A program made the translations under genes and the position numbers. Shown in pieces: positions 20,201 to 29,790 of a stretch of 64,000 nt of DNA. The stretch is taken from contig JADKHF010000003.1 of NCBI GenBank assembly GCA_016721865.1, positions 9,028-73,027 on the forward strand, in the 5' to 3' direction. The notes beneath the pieces were generated by a model. That model had not been told where the DNA came from. It was given only the letters and a program-made list of their open reading frames with translations, and searched no databases. The stretch's first letter is position 1. Every line of letters starts with the position of its first letter. This DNA is from Nitrosomonas sp. (lineage in GTDB: Bacteria > Pseudomonadota > Gammaproteobacteria > Burkholderiales > Nitrosomonadaceae).

Positions 20201-20656
20201 TCGCATCGGTTGTCCCTGTGCTTCTTTCATCCAGAAGACCTGCGCCAGTGTGATTGTCTGATCGTAACCGGCATTGTGAAACACCCCGAGGATCACCGAA
20301 TAGCTATTAGGGTCGCGCAGCGAGACCGGTTTGGCGGTACCGGTGACTTCGCTGCGTTCGGATTTGTAATACCCGAGTACGTAGGAACGCAGCGTCCTTT
20401 CTTTGCTGCTGGCACCCGCGGCCTTGTTATAGGCGATGCGCTGCGCCGGAACCAGCAGGGTGGTGATGGCGTCGACCAGCGTCGATTTGCCGGAACCGAT
20501 GTCGCCGGTCAATAAGCCATTTTTACCATCGAGTTGCAGTGTCCAGACGCGCTGATCGAACGTACCCCAATTAAATACTTCCAGCCGCTTCAGCCGGAAG
20601 CCGGATAGCCTGTTATCCGCTGTGAAATCAAGACTCAGTGGTTGTGGTTCAAGCAT
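17272..20656 (-). CDS. jetC: Wadjet SMC-like ATPase JetC (two frameshifts)
   Basis: This is the SMC-family motor of Wadjet. The start MLEPQPLSLDF overlaps the jetB stop by 8 bp. Walker A is GDIGSGKSTLVDAI. Two long coiled-coil blocks rich in Arg/Glu/Gln flank a central hinge-like segment. The signature SGGQKEKLAYTILAASL and Walker B FRFVVLDEAFGRGSDES lie near the C-terminus. The frame breaks near 19557 (an AAGAAAAAGAAA run) and near 17815. Single-base corrections restore one product of about 1,130 residues. It is listed as a gene, because both breaks look like one-base errors. Confidence 0.92.
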
Positions 20657-21347
20657 CGTTCGCATTTTCCCTGGATGTTTCAGGCGTTGTGCCCGACAGT
20701 TGCGCTTGATAGGTTGCCAGCCGGGCATCGAAATCGGCCAGCCACTGCGCGTCGACAAATGCCTTGAGGATACGTCGCACCTCGAAACCTGGCAGTGCGG
20801 CAGTGCTGCCGCTGAGCGGCTTGAGGCGGCGCAGAAAACCCAATTCAACGATTTTGTTGATGTGGGTTTCGATCTGATCGATCAAACGGGTTTCGTTGCT
20901 GCTGTTCGGCAGAAACACACGCACCAGTTCAACGATGTCGTCGCGCGTCAGAACCAGGCGGGTATCGCTGCCGCTGGCGTCAAATTCGGCCAGTTTTTTG
21001 CGCAACAGCGCCAGTAGCAAGCTGACCGGAAACGACAGCGGTCTGCGTGCAACCAGCCGGGGCAGTTTGGGGGTGGCTTCATCGTCCGCGGATTCCTCCC
21101 GGCTCTTGAGGAACGCGTAACCTTCCGCTTCATCAAGCACCAGATCCAATCCCAGCACCGTTATATAATCGCGCACGCGGGTTTGCAGATTCAGCAGCAT
21201 GCCCCACAGCCGTGCATCGCCGTCGCGGTAGATAACACTCTTGAGCAAGGTGATGAGCAGCACCGGCAGATCCGCAGGCGGGGCGGAGGAGGGCATTGCA
21301 ACTTCTGCCGATTGTTCTTCTCCTTCCATATCCATCCTATCCATCAA
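20649..21347 (-). CDS. jetB: Wadjet protein JetB (DUF4194, MukE/kleisin-partner-like)
   Basis: This 232-residue DUF4194 protein is the accessory (KITE-like) subunit of the Wadjet complex. Its body has the winged-helix-like segments LPVLLITLLKSVIYRDGD and LIDQIETHINKIVELGFLRR. The start is TTG 21347 or ATG 21344, 3-6 bp after the jetA stop, and its end overlaps jetC by 8 bp. This tight packing supports one transcript with coupled translation. Confidence 0.88.
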   Translation of the reverse strand: MMDRMDMEGEEQSAEVAMPSSAPPADLPVLLITLLKSVIYRDGDARLWGMLLNLQTRVRDYITVLGLDLVLDEAEGYAFLKSREESADDEATPKLPRLVARRPLSFPVSLLLALLRKKLAEFDASGSDTRLVLTRDDIVELVRVFLPNSSNETRLIDQIETHINKIVELGFLRRLKPLSGSTAALPGFEVRRILKAFVDAQWLADFDARLATYQAQLSGTTPETSRENANDA

Positions 21348-21350
21348 TAG

Positions 21351-22669
21351 TCAGCGCACGAAAATGACACGCGGCAGCCTTGCCTGTTTGCTGACAAGGG
21401 TGCCATCATGGATTGTGGCTTTCCATGTGATCAAATCCTCGGTGTTTTCGTCCACTACGGCTTTGAACGATTCGCTGCCCAGTTGCAGATAGGTGACCAG
21501 CTCGGCTAAACCCTGTTGCAGCGGTTGTGCGTCAATAATTCAGACAGCATGATTTGTCCGCGTGTTTGCAGTGCCTGACGGATGTGCCGGGTCAAGCGCG
21601 CCTTGTCCACGACGATCTGGGTATAGAGTGCCGCCGGATCGGCGTCACTGTCGCCTGCCTGCAGTTTTATTTCTGCAATCAAAGGCTTGAACGCGGGGGT
21701 GAATAGCGACCGTTCCATGGCCAGTTCGATGGCCGCTCCAGGTTGTGCGATGCGCATGACATCACCGGCGGGTGGCGCTTGACGCAAGGCCAGTGCTTTG
21801 CTCTCGATGCCGTGCAGAATATCCATGATGCGCTTGTTTTCCAGCCAGGCTTGATCGTCGAGAAAACGGCGCAACTGTTGCGATAACTGCGCCACGGTGC
21901 GCAGCGTATGCTCGCCGGCCTCCAGCCAGTCGTAATGCACGCGGCGCGTCCGGGCATCCGGCTTAAGTTCGATGACCGGCGGCAGCGCCAGCACATGTTC
22001 TAGCAGTCCGGTCAATTCCTCCTGTCTGCGGCTGGACATCAAAAAATCGCAGAAAGCGCGGAAGCTTTTGCCTTGATCCGAATCGCCAATCGCATCACGC
22101 TCTCCCATGATTTCTTCCAACAAAGCGCCTTTGGCGCCTTCCCACAAAGCGATTTGTTCGCGGACTTTGCGATCCAATTGGCGGAAGTTATATTCGACTT
22201 CGCGAAAGTCGGTGAGCAACTCCCTTGCCAGCTGCATGAATTGCTGAAAACGGTCTTTCAACGCCGAATCATCCAGTAACACGACATCACCCGCTTGAAT
22301 GCGTGCGATTTCGGCGTCGATCTCAGCGCGCCGTTTGTGTAATTCCGCAATGCGTTTGGCCGGGTCGGATTCGCTGCCTGCACTGATCTGCTTGAGCAGA
22401 TCAAACAGCGTCAACAGGCGTGACTCGGTGCCGACAAAACTGCGTTCCGACAATGCCGACAGCCAGGCGATGGCTTTCTCTGCTGCCGGTGTCAGATCGA
22501 ATTGCGGTTCGTCCGAGCCTTGCTGATAGAATTTCCGCAAACGCACGTTGGGCGCGATGAACACGCGCTGCAAAAAACTGGCCACCAGCGGCGCATGATC
22601 CGAGCGCAGCAACCGCCACGCGGGATGGCGCGTGCGCAGGTGTTCCAGCGTGGCGTAATCCAGTGTCAT
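21351..22669 (-). CDS. jetA: Wadjet protein JetA (DUF3375, kleisin-like), frameshifted
   Basis: This is the first gene of the Wadjet operon, encoding the DUF3375 subunit (MukF-like kleisin). The N-terminus reads TLDYATLEHLRTRHPAWRLL and a long helical middle follows. The frame breaks near 21530-21545. After one base the family-type C-terminus PLQQGLAELVTYLQLGSESF and LPRVIFVR continues to a TGA at 21351. The corrected length is about 438 residues. Its ATG overlaps the stop of an upstream small ORF by 4 bp. Confidence 0.9.
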
Positions 22670-22950
22670 TGCAGCGGATTGACTGCGGTACAGCGTTCGC
22701 CGATCCAGCGGCCATTGGTTTGCGCCGATGCATGAACCGGATTGCCGGCTACAGTGCTGTCGAATTCGGTATTTCCCGAGAAGTTTTCCGGGCTGGTGAA
22801 AGTGCCTTGCGCGGTTCCATTGCCTTGAAAATGCTGATTGGTGCAGATCAGATCCAGTTCATAGCTGTTGCCGGTGCGCTTTGCGTTCTGTACGGTGCAA
22901 CCGGACTGTATGCATGGAATTTCCGCGGTGCGTTTTCTGAGTTGTTGCAA
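22666..22950 (-). pseudogene. DUF3617-like C-terminal fragment overlapping the jetA start
   Basis: The 94-codon open frame has only a TTG start and reads GNSYELDLICTNQHFQGNG, then TFTSPENFSGNTEF and NGRWIGERC. This matches the C-terminal half of periplasmic DUF3617 proteins, including the paired Cys. The usual signal peptide and N-terminal half are missing. Its TGA overlaps the jetA ATG (ATGA). It may be a remnant of the gene at the Wadjet insertion boundary, or a frame-broken gene. The DUF assignment is by pattern only. Confidence 0.5.
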
Positions 22951-23765
22951 GTTTAGCTGATTACTGGAAAACCTCCCAGAACAAGCGCGGGAAATTTGGA
23001 TCCATCTCTACCTTTGGGTTGTCGGGTAAAAATTCGGTATTTTCTGGCCTCAATCGCGTCATTCTTTGCAGTATTATCCTTAATTTTCGTTTTCAGGGCG
23101 CAACTTGACTATCAGTACCACATCCAAACACATCCGTTTCATCACCAGGCAGCAGTGCCTGTGCCTGAGTAATGTCGTGAACATTGGCAGCCGTTCCAAT
23201 CAGGGTGTGAACAACGCTAATAAAAATCACAATGTGAATAAATCCGTGTTTCCCTAAGACTTGTTTTTATAGTACGCCAGGTAGCCCGGATATTGCATGA
23301 ATTGCGCACGCCCTTACCTGTCTCTTGATTCCACAAGGGATTTGTCTCAGTCAGGTGTATGAATAACTACACCGCTTCTTCGAAAAATCCCTTGTGAAAC
23401 CAATATCATGCATGAGCATCGTGCGAATTCATGCAATATCCGGGTTAAATCCTCTTTACTTTTACTGCCTGCTCCTATGAATTAATCAAGCTTCGGCGGT
23501 GTGTTTAACCAGTGTTTCGTGATCAGACCGGATATATAAACGATTGAATAACCCATTTGCGCTAATGTTCCAGAACGAACTGGGCGTAGTGACGACAAAA
23601 TCACTTATTTGTTCTGTAATTCTTGGTGATAAGCCAATTAACCGGCTTGTTCGCGTTGACCCTTTCAGCTATTCAGTGTTAGAGTTCTTTCCATGCGGAG
23701 GTTGGGGTCTTTTGTTTTTTCTGGTTTTTGTATCTTTTCATTGACTTATTTAGGGGGAGGTAGTA
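22951..23765. other. Gene-poor region between Wadjet and porin
   Basis: There is no convincing gene over about 800 bp. On the minus strand a 33-codon ORF (22961-23062) ends PNFPRLFWEVFQ, of unknown meaning. A 160-bp nested palindrome lies at 23283-23445. The porin is preceded by a purine-rich gggggagg site immediately upstream of its ATG. Confidence 0.45.
23283..23445. repeat. 160-bp nested inverted repeat (possible MITE/cruciform)
   Basis: The outer arms CCCGGATATTGCATGAATT and AATTCATGCAATATCCGGG extend to about 26 bp with one indel (23285-23310 and 23420-23444). Inner arms CACAAGGGATTT and AAATCCCTTGTG (23332-23343 and 23385-23396) are perfect. A core GGTGTA/TACACC (23354-23359 and 23368-23373) is also perfect. 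No ORF spans it. Confidence 0.8.
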
Positions 23766-25159
23766 ATGAAATATCAATCGCTATACAAGATCCGGACGTT
23801 TCATGCTGTGGCTGGGGGATTACTGCTGATTGGCATGAGTTCGTCGGGTGTACATGCAAACACAGTTACGAGTAACAAAGATAGCAGCAGCAACAGTGTT
23901 ATGAATGCAATTGAAAACAGCGGCATTAAGTTTGGTGGCTGGATTCAGGGTGGGGCGACTTTTAATCCAAGTTCAAAGCATGGTTTCAATGGCCCGGTAA
24001 CTTTTGCTGATCAGGCGAATAGATTTCAACTGAATCAATTGAATTTCTTTCTGGAACGTGCGGTAAAGACAGAAGGCAAAGGCTGGGATTTCGGTTTTCG
24101 TGCTGATTTCCTGTTTGGCACCGATGCCATTTTTACACAGGCTTATGGTAATCCTGCATTCGATGTCAACAATGGCCGCCCGCTGGCTGACCGGGGTAAC
24201 TGGGATCTCGATATATGCTGTAATTCCAGCCGCACATACGGTATCGCAATTCCGCAGGCTTTTGCAGAGATTTATGCGCCTGTGGGTAACGGATTGAATG
24301 TTAAAGCGGGTCATTTTTATACCCCGATTGGCTATGAAACAGTACCCGCGCCTAACAACTTTTTCTATACGCACGCCTATACTATGCAGTACGGTGAGCC
24401 TTTTACGCATACCGGTGTGTTGGGTGATTATGCGATTAATAAGAATTTTAGCGCGATGGCTGGTGCCATCGGCGGTAGCGGAACGGGTGGCTGGGACGGT
24501 AATTTTGATAAACAAATGGAAAACTGGGGTGGGATCGGCGGGATAACCTGGACCAGTAATGATCAAAAAACCTCCCTTAATATCAGCGGTACCGGCAGCA
24601 CCACTTCGACACGCAACAGCAGTTTCTGGGGCATGTACAGTGTTGTTATGAAACATATGGTTACAGACAAAACACATTTTGTCGTACAACATGACCATGG
24701 TTTTGCGGATAATGTATTGTTAGCGAATAATGTGTATTCGGGCGTTATCAAAGATGCGGCATGGTATGGCGTTAATACGCATCTCTACTACGACGTGACT
24801 CCCGATGTATCCATCGGTGTTCGCGCAGAATGGTTCCGTGATCGCGATGGTTTCCGTGTCTGGTCGCCAGGACGTGTGACTGCCGCAACCAATCATCTGG
24901 GCAGGAGTTACGCAAGTAACGTCGGTCTGCTGGGTACCAGCACACCTGCGGATTACTATGCAGTGACCATTGGCGCTAACTGGAAAGCAGCCAAGACATT
25001 GAATGGGCTGGAAGGACTGAGGCAATTGAATATCCGTCCGAATATCCGTTATGACCGCGTGGATGCGTTGCACGAATCGTTGCAGACTGCTGCTACCGGC
25101 CTTTTGGCGGCAATAAGGATCAAATTCTATTCTCGCTGGATGCGGTACTGCCTTTCTGA
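23766..25159 (+). CDS. Outer-membrane beta-barrel porin (frameshifted at the C-terminus)
   Basis: This putative porin has a signal peptide ending VHANT, then alternating beta strands rich in Gly, Asn and aromatics. Examples are GGWIQGGATFNPSSKHGF and NVKAGHFYTPIGYETVPAPN. It resembles the OmpL-like/BBP2 porins of betaproteobacteria. The ORF as read runs to 25166, but a one-base shift near 25100 (ggccttttggc) gives the typical barrel end DQILFSLDAVLPF with a terminal Phe at the TGA 25157-25159. Substrate is unknown. A perfect terminator follows. Confidence 0.82.
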
Positions 25160-25201
25160 GTTTTAGTAGCCAGCCTGTCAATTCAGGCATGAAACATGAA
25201 G

Positions 25202-25230
25202 AAAGAATGCGCCTGTGGGCGCATTCTTTT
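25202..25230 (+). terminator. Rho-independent terminator of the porin gene
   Basis: A perfect 12-bp stem AAAGAATGCGCC / GGCGCATTCTTT has a TGTG loop and ends in a T run. Confidence 0.9.
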
Positions 25231-25354
25231 ATTCCGCTGCGCCCAGCCGGGCGCACTTACTGTCGCTACTTGATACGATGCAACGACTCCAGTACGTTCG
25301 ATGAACCGGTAACGGCCGCTCTCAGAAGTGATCGACAGGCTCAAGTTGAGCTAT

Positions 25355-27337
25355 TCACCCGGCTGCATGGCGTGGCGCTGGGGAAGGTTGGCTGACATGA
25401 TTGTCTGAAAGTTCGAAGCTGCAGTCGTTGAGTTCGTTCTGTTCATTCTCACTCGAGGACTCCGTAAAATCACCTGACTTGCCGATCTGAGACGTCGTCA
25501 TGAGCGTAACGCCAGGCACCACGATCGAGTAAATCGTATCAGGCTCGGCATTGATGGCAAGTTTCTTGCCGCTAACGGACGTCTTTGTCTGTTCGAACTG
25601 CTTCCGCCGTCTTTTGTAGCTAGTGATGGTGACCGAAGCCTCATCGCACGCGATCTCGCTGGCGGCTGTCAAATCAAACGTGACGCTTTCGCTTTTGTTG
25701 CTGCGACTACTACTGTTCCAGATTAGAACCAGTTTTTGCCGGCGGCGTCGTAGGATGCGAGACTCTGGTTTATCGGGATGGAGGAGTTCTCGTAGTATGT
25801 CGGCCTGGACTGACGCGAACTTACGATTTCGAATCCCGGCCTGAGAAAGCGGGTGAACTGGGCGAAGACATAGTATTTATTATTTATATATCCAGGCTTT
25901 CCACGTTCCTGGGAATCCTTATCGCTCTCATGCCCGAATGCGCCATTGACCAAGCCCCATGAGCTGTACTTATTCGGCAGCGATTCCCCCCACTCGACAG
26001 CCTGCCAATACAGCCAGGCGGAAGGCTTGAGCAGAGTGATATCATCCATGATCGTGTCAGCTAACTTGCCAGGGTAGCAATCCTTAGCATCAGACTCAAG
26101 CCAATCTTCGCAATTCCCATACTCCGAAACCCATGCCTTTTTTGTCTTGATCGTGGTCCTCAGTTCTTGTCTATCCCCGGGCTTGTCATTGTTATTAGCA
26201 TAGGAATGCACGTTCACTTTGTCGATGAATTTTCGCAGGCCTTGTTGATTGACCAGGAAATCGAACGTTTCAATGGCATCCGGCAGGTTATTCTCGTCTG
26301 ACACGGCAATCTTCACATCACTCAGGCCCATTTTGTTCAGTTTCCCACGAAGCGCGCGCAGAATCACTGCCTGTTCCGTCAAATTAAGGTTCACTCCCTC
26401 CTGGTCCTTGGGATACTTCCAGAAAGGACCATTTTCAGGGTGAAAACCACTAGGCTCGTTAAACGGTGCAAGCGAAGTAACGTGAATACCCCAACTGTTT
26501 CTTGCGTGCTCAACGACAGTGGCAAGGTAGTAGGCAAAGTCAACGTAGTTCCATTCCTGCAGTTTCCCGCCAGCCGAACTCTTGCACGAAGTATCTTCGG
26601 GTGAGGAGGAAGCCTTACATTTTGTGTCTGCGTCGTAGCCAGGTATCCCCGGTATTGTCGTACTCGGGTCAATCCGAGTCATCCACCACATCGGTGCGTT
26701 GGCAAAGAACTCAACTTTCGCACCGCGCTTATAGATGGCTCGTAGCATGCTTACTTGGTTTGCGTCGCGAGTCCAATCCCAGCTTCCCGTTTTTGGATCG
26801 TTGTTAAACCAATCCACCCAGAATCCGTCGATGTCTCGGAACCACGCCATTCTATGATCCTTCGCTTCAACATTACCATCATCGGGAGGGTAGTTGGGCG
26901 GCGGCGGTACAGCATCGACGCGCCCATCAATGTTGTCGCTGGGCAATCCTCCCCCACCGATATTGTAACGGACTATGTTTAAACCCAGGCCGGGTAACTG
27001 CTGCCGATCCTTGAATTGGACAGGCTTCATCGTGTATAGAAGATCGGCGTACAAATCCTCGTAGTTCGCCCCGCCAACGCCCTTGCCCCACCACGCTAGT
27101 GTAGTGTCTTTCCAAAAACAGAAACAATAAACCACATTATATATCACTATTTGGGGGCTCCAAAAAACACCAAACAAGGCACACTAGCGAAGTTCCCCAG
27201 CCTTCCCAGATTCCCTGCGACTCCACCCCTACCGTTACGGTCTGCTCAGCATGGGCAGCCGTTGTGAGCGTGCACATCCACATGGCCGCTGTGACGATCA
27301 GAATGTTCCTGCGACGTGCGATGCGTTGAACTTTCAT
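25355..27337 (-). pseudogene. GH30-family glycoside hydrolase gene interrupted by an 86-bp element
   Basis: This secreted glycosidase resembles GH30 (endo-beta-1,6-galactanase-like). The signal peptide starts MKVQRIARRRN and ends AHAEQ. The conserved opening EGWGTSL is cut by an 86-bp insertion, and continues as AWWGKGVGGANYEDL. Later motifs are LNIVRYNIGGGG, the acid/base Glu in APFNEPSGF and the presumed nucleophile in WVSEYGNCED. A one-base shift near 25735 (gcaaaaact) leads into the C-terminal beta domain (KLVLIWNSSSRSN) ending at 25355. GGGAGAA precedes the start. Without the insertion it would be about 630 residues. Confidence 0.82.
27099..27184. mobile_element. 86-bp element inserted in the GH30 gene (TA/CTAG target)
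   Basis: CTAG lies at both junctions (27096-27099 and 27184-27187), equivalent to a duplicated TA. Both ends begin GTGT inward, like the adjacent IS630-type element (GTGTCTAATTG). Removing 88 bp restores the GH30 frame as GTSLAWWGKG. The interior is A+T-rich and non-coding, with two similar TTGTTT...TTTTTGGA segments in the same direction. Confidence 0.75.
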
Positions 27338-27678
27338 GATGTTCTCCCATGAATTGTTATACAGGTTTAGGTGCCAAATAAAAAAGCCGGACTGCCGCGC
27401 ATAACTTTCGTGTATAGTAAAACCAGGCATTCTTTTTCATAATCATAAAGATGAGAGTACTGGAAGGCAGATGGATTGTCAAAAATACAGACAAATGATC
27501 AGAAATTCACGGAATTTGTATCCGATCGGCAGCAAAAGCGTCGATTCATAGTCAGTCATTAAAAAACAGAATGATGTAAGAATCTTAAAGTGTGTTTTTA
27601 AGAGGTTTTATGGGGGGTTTCTGGCTGACCTTATTGGCTGATTTTATTGATTCTTGGTTGATAAAAAAGGAAAACATC
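27338..27678. other. Intergenic gap between GH30 and small secreted ORF
   Basis: The gap of about 340 bp separates divergent genes. No further gene or strong hairpin was recognised. AAGGAAAAC lies just before the ATG at 27679. Confidence 0.4.
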
Positions 27679-27807
27679 ATGAACTTGACAAAGATTTGCA
27701 TCTATTTAACAAGCATAATTCTGGCGAGCGTACCAACACTTGTAAATGCATCTCCTCAGATCGCGCCAAATCCAAATTATTCGACAATCACGGTAGCTAG
27801 TGTCTAA
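27679..27807 (+). pseudogene. Small secreted-protein gene truncated by an IS630-type element
   Basis: The product begins MNLTKICIYLTSIILASVP, a clear Sec signal with a cleavage site near VNASP, and an AAGGAA site precedes the ATG. After about 40 codons (STITVAS) the frame runs into the left end of the insertion element at 27800 and stops. The sequence beyond the element (from 28933) does not give an obvious continuation in the same frame. The original product is therefore unknown. Confidence 0.55.
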
Positions 27808-28930
27808 TTGTATAAGTTAACGATTGTATTTCTGAGTTGAGCACCTCTTACCTCGCGCTTCCTCCAAACAAACGGCGCAGCAGTTTTATTGTAGTGTTTC
27901 ACGAACGCTTTGATGGCTTGCGTCAGTTGCTCCGTACTTTGGAAGCTTGCCCCATTCAGTGTTTGCGTGTAAAGATGCCAAACCAAATTTCTACTTGGTT
28001 AAGCCAGCTTGCTGAAGTAGGTGTGAGGGAAGTGGACGTTAGGATGACGGGCCAGCTAGTCATCATTTCTCTTGTGGGTTGCGTAGTTGTCCAAGATCAC
28101 GTGAATTTCTTGGTTGACAGGCACCTCAGCCACGTCATCAAGAAAGGCCTGGAAGTCTGGACGCTTCTGACTGCCGTGACCTTGGATTGATTACGCCAGT
28201 GGCCACGTTCAGCGCGGCAAATAAATTGACGGTACTGACGTCTGCGCGTGCTTGGATTCCGCGCACGATTTTCCGCTGCTGGTATGAACGTAGCCAATTT
28301 TTCTCTCTAAGGCTTGAATCGATGGCTTTTCATCAATACTCAGAACCAGTGCGTTGGTGGGTGGCCCCAGGTACAAGCCTATCACATCTGCTGCTTTGGC
28401 CGCGAATTCCGGATCAGTACTCACGCACCAAGAACGCATGCGCCGTGGTTGAATGCCCTCCTTGCGAAGAATGCGCCAGATAGCGTCATCTGACACGCCC
28501 AGTGCCTGAGCTGGCGTTCTTCCCGTCCCAACCGGAAAGCCCTTCGGGTGGAGTAAGTTCAAGCTGTTTGCGTATTCTATCGCGCAAGTCGCTGCATCGT
28601 AGATGGGTGGCTTGCCACTGCGCGCTCGGTCATGTAACGCCGCGATGCCGCCCTCCATAAATCTCTTGCGCCACATCGCTACTGTATTCGCCTGCAACTT
28701 CATGCGTGCCGCAATCTGGTCGTTACGTTCGCCCGCCAGACAGCCCAACACAATCTTTGCACGCTCGACCAAACGAGTTTGACTCAGTGCGACTAGATCC
28801 CAGTCGCTCCAATTCTTTCGATCCTGATCGCTGCATGTTACCTTTGCTGCTACCCGTGTCATGAGAGCCTCCTGCTTACGTTAAACAAACAGGAGATTAC
28901 TTAAATATAACTATTTATGCAATTAAACAC
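27800..28930. mobile_element. IS630-family insertion sequence (1,131 bp, decayed)
   Basis: The terminal inverted repeats are GTGTCTAATTGTATAA (left) and GTGTTTAATTGCATAA (right, inverted), flanked by TA (27798-27799 and 28931-28932) inside CTAG on both sides. That target is typical of IS630. The length suits the family. It carries one transposase gene on the minus strand. Confidence 0.9.
27804..28862 (-). pseudogene. IS630-family transposase, inactivated
   Basis: The N-terminal helix-turn-helix (AGERNDQIAARMKLQANTVA) is followed by a DDE core. The first Asp is in LSIDEKPSIQALER, the second in HVILDNYATHK and the Glu in NQVEIWF. The frame shifts near 28210-28270. There is an in-frame TAG where WLARHPN-type sequence normally has Trp (NDD-stop-LARHPN), and a further break before the C-terminal block (VWHLYTQTLNGASFQSTEQ). 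It is non-functional as it stands, and the nonsense codon argues for true decay. Confidence 0.85.
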
Positions 28931-29047
28931 TAGATTACGTTTCTGATGTTAGCGTAGCGCTCCGTTCCGCGTTTTCTGCTCCGGTCCTTCTTGTTGCAGG
29001 GATAGGAGCAGCAGGGCGCGCGGAGCAAATTTATCGGATAGGGAATA

Positions 29048-29790
29048 CTAAGGCGCAGGTACAGGCATATACATGACACCATTGCTTCCATAAGCCTGGG
29101 TATACCAGGCTGTACCACATTGATAATAGGTTACTCCGTTGACAACAGACGTGTTAGGAGTGCAGGGCAGACCTCCTGAACCCGAAGCCGGTGGCGTAGT
29201 ATAAACGACCGTTTGCTCAGCTGATGACTCGCCTGCTGCATATCCGACCATCCTCCCACCACTGCCCGCCATTGCTACTGCGACTTCGCTGCCATCCAGT
29301 CGTCATCATCGAAGTGTGCCCCCAGTTGTCGTAGTGTCCCGCATAGATTGCAGTTTCCTGCCGGGCTTGAGTTCATTCCGTGTAGCCTTCCTGGCGGTTC
29401 CGTGCGATCTGTGCGGCCCTCCTGGCGTGATCCAACATTCTCGCCGGAAGCCTGCTGCCGGCCTTCCCGAGTTCCTGCCCGGTTTGTGGATGCGGTCTGT
29501 GCTGCCTGCGATCGGCTGGCTGTCTGTGCAGTTTGCGATCTGCCGGCCATTGTCGATGCGGAAGCAGATGGACTCCTGCTCCCGGCTTGCCCGGCACCGG
29601 ATGAGAGGCTGCCGCTGGCAGCAGCGCCGCCGCGGGAGAAACCGCCACCCCCGCCGTGCGCACCCCCCCCGGCGCGGGCACCGCCACCGCCACCGCCACG
29701 TCCTCGGGAAACGGCATCATTCACGGCAGCTATCAAAAAAATGAATGTGACCGAGATAACTGCAATGATCAAATATGGTTTGGTAGTCAT
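29048..29790 (-). CDS. Secreted Gly/Ser-rich protein (frameshifted)
   Basis: The product has an N-terminal membrane/signal segment (YLIIAVISVTFIFLIAAV), then a Gly-rich tract (RGRGGGGGGARAGGGAHG). A Ser/Ala/Gln/Arg-rich linker follows, then DDDDWMAAK. A one-base shift near 29283 joins this to a hydrophobic segment (VAVAMAGSGGRMVGYAAG) and a C-terminal Cys module NTSVVNGVTYYQCGTAWY. That module resembles DUF6515-like cell-envelope proteins. Its ATG overlaps the corrected stop of the upstream DUF2092 gene (ATGA), so the two are probably one operon. Function is unknown. Confidence 0.65.

Noticed and set aside
18976..20515. Long plus-strand open frames antisense to jetC (for example 19814-20515)
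   Set aside because: They mirror the codon bias of the high-GC jetC coding strand, carry no domain signal, and conflict with the clear SMC motifs on the other strand.
23544..23744. Open frame of 66 codons upstream of the porin
   Set aside because: It has no ribosome-binding site and no recognisable family, it ends in a run of hydrophobic residues translated from a pyrimidine-rich leader, and it overlaps the likely promoter region.
28933..29047. Continuation of the small secreted gene to the right of the IS630-type element
   Set aside because: An open frame (DYVSDVSVALRSAF) exists, but it is out of frame with the left part by the simple TA-duplication join, and it has no recognisable similarity.
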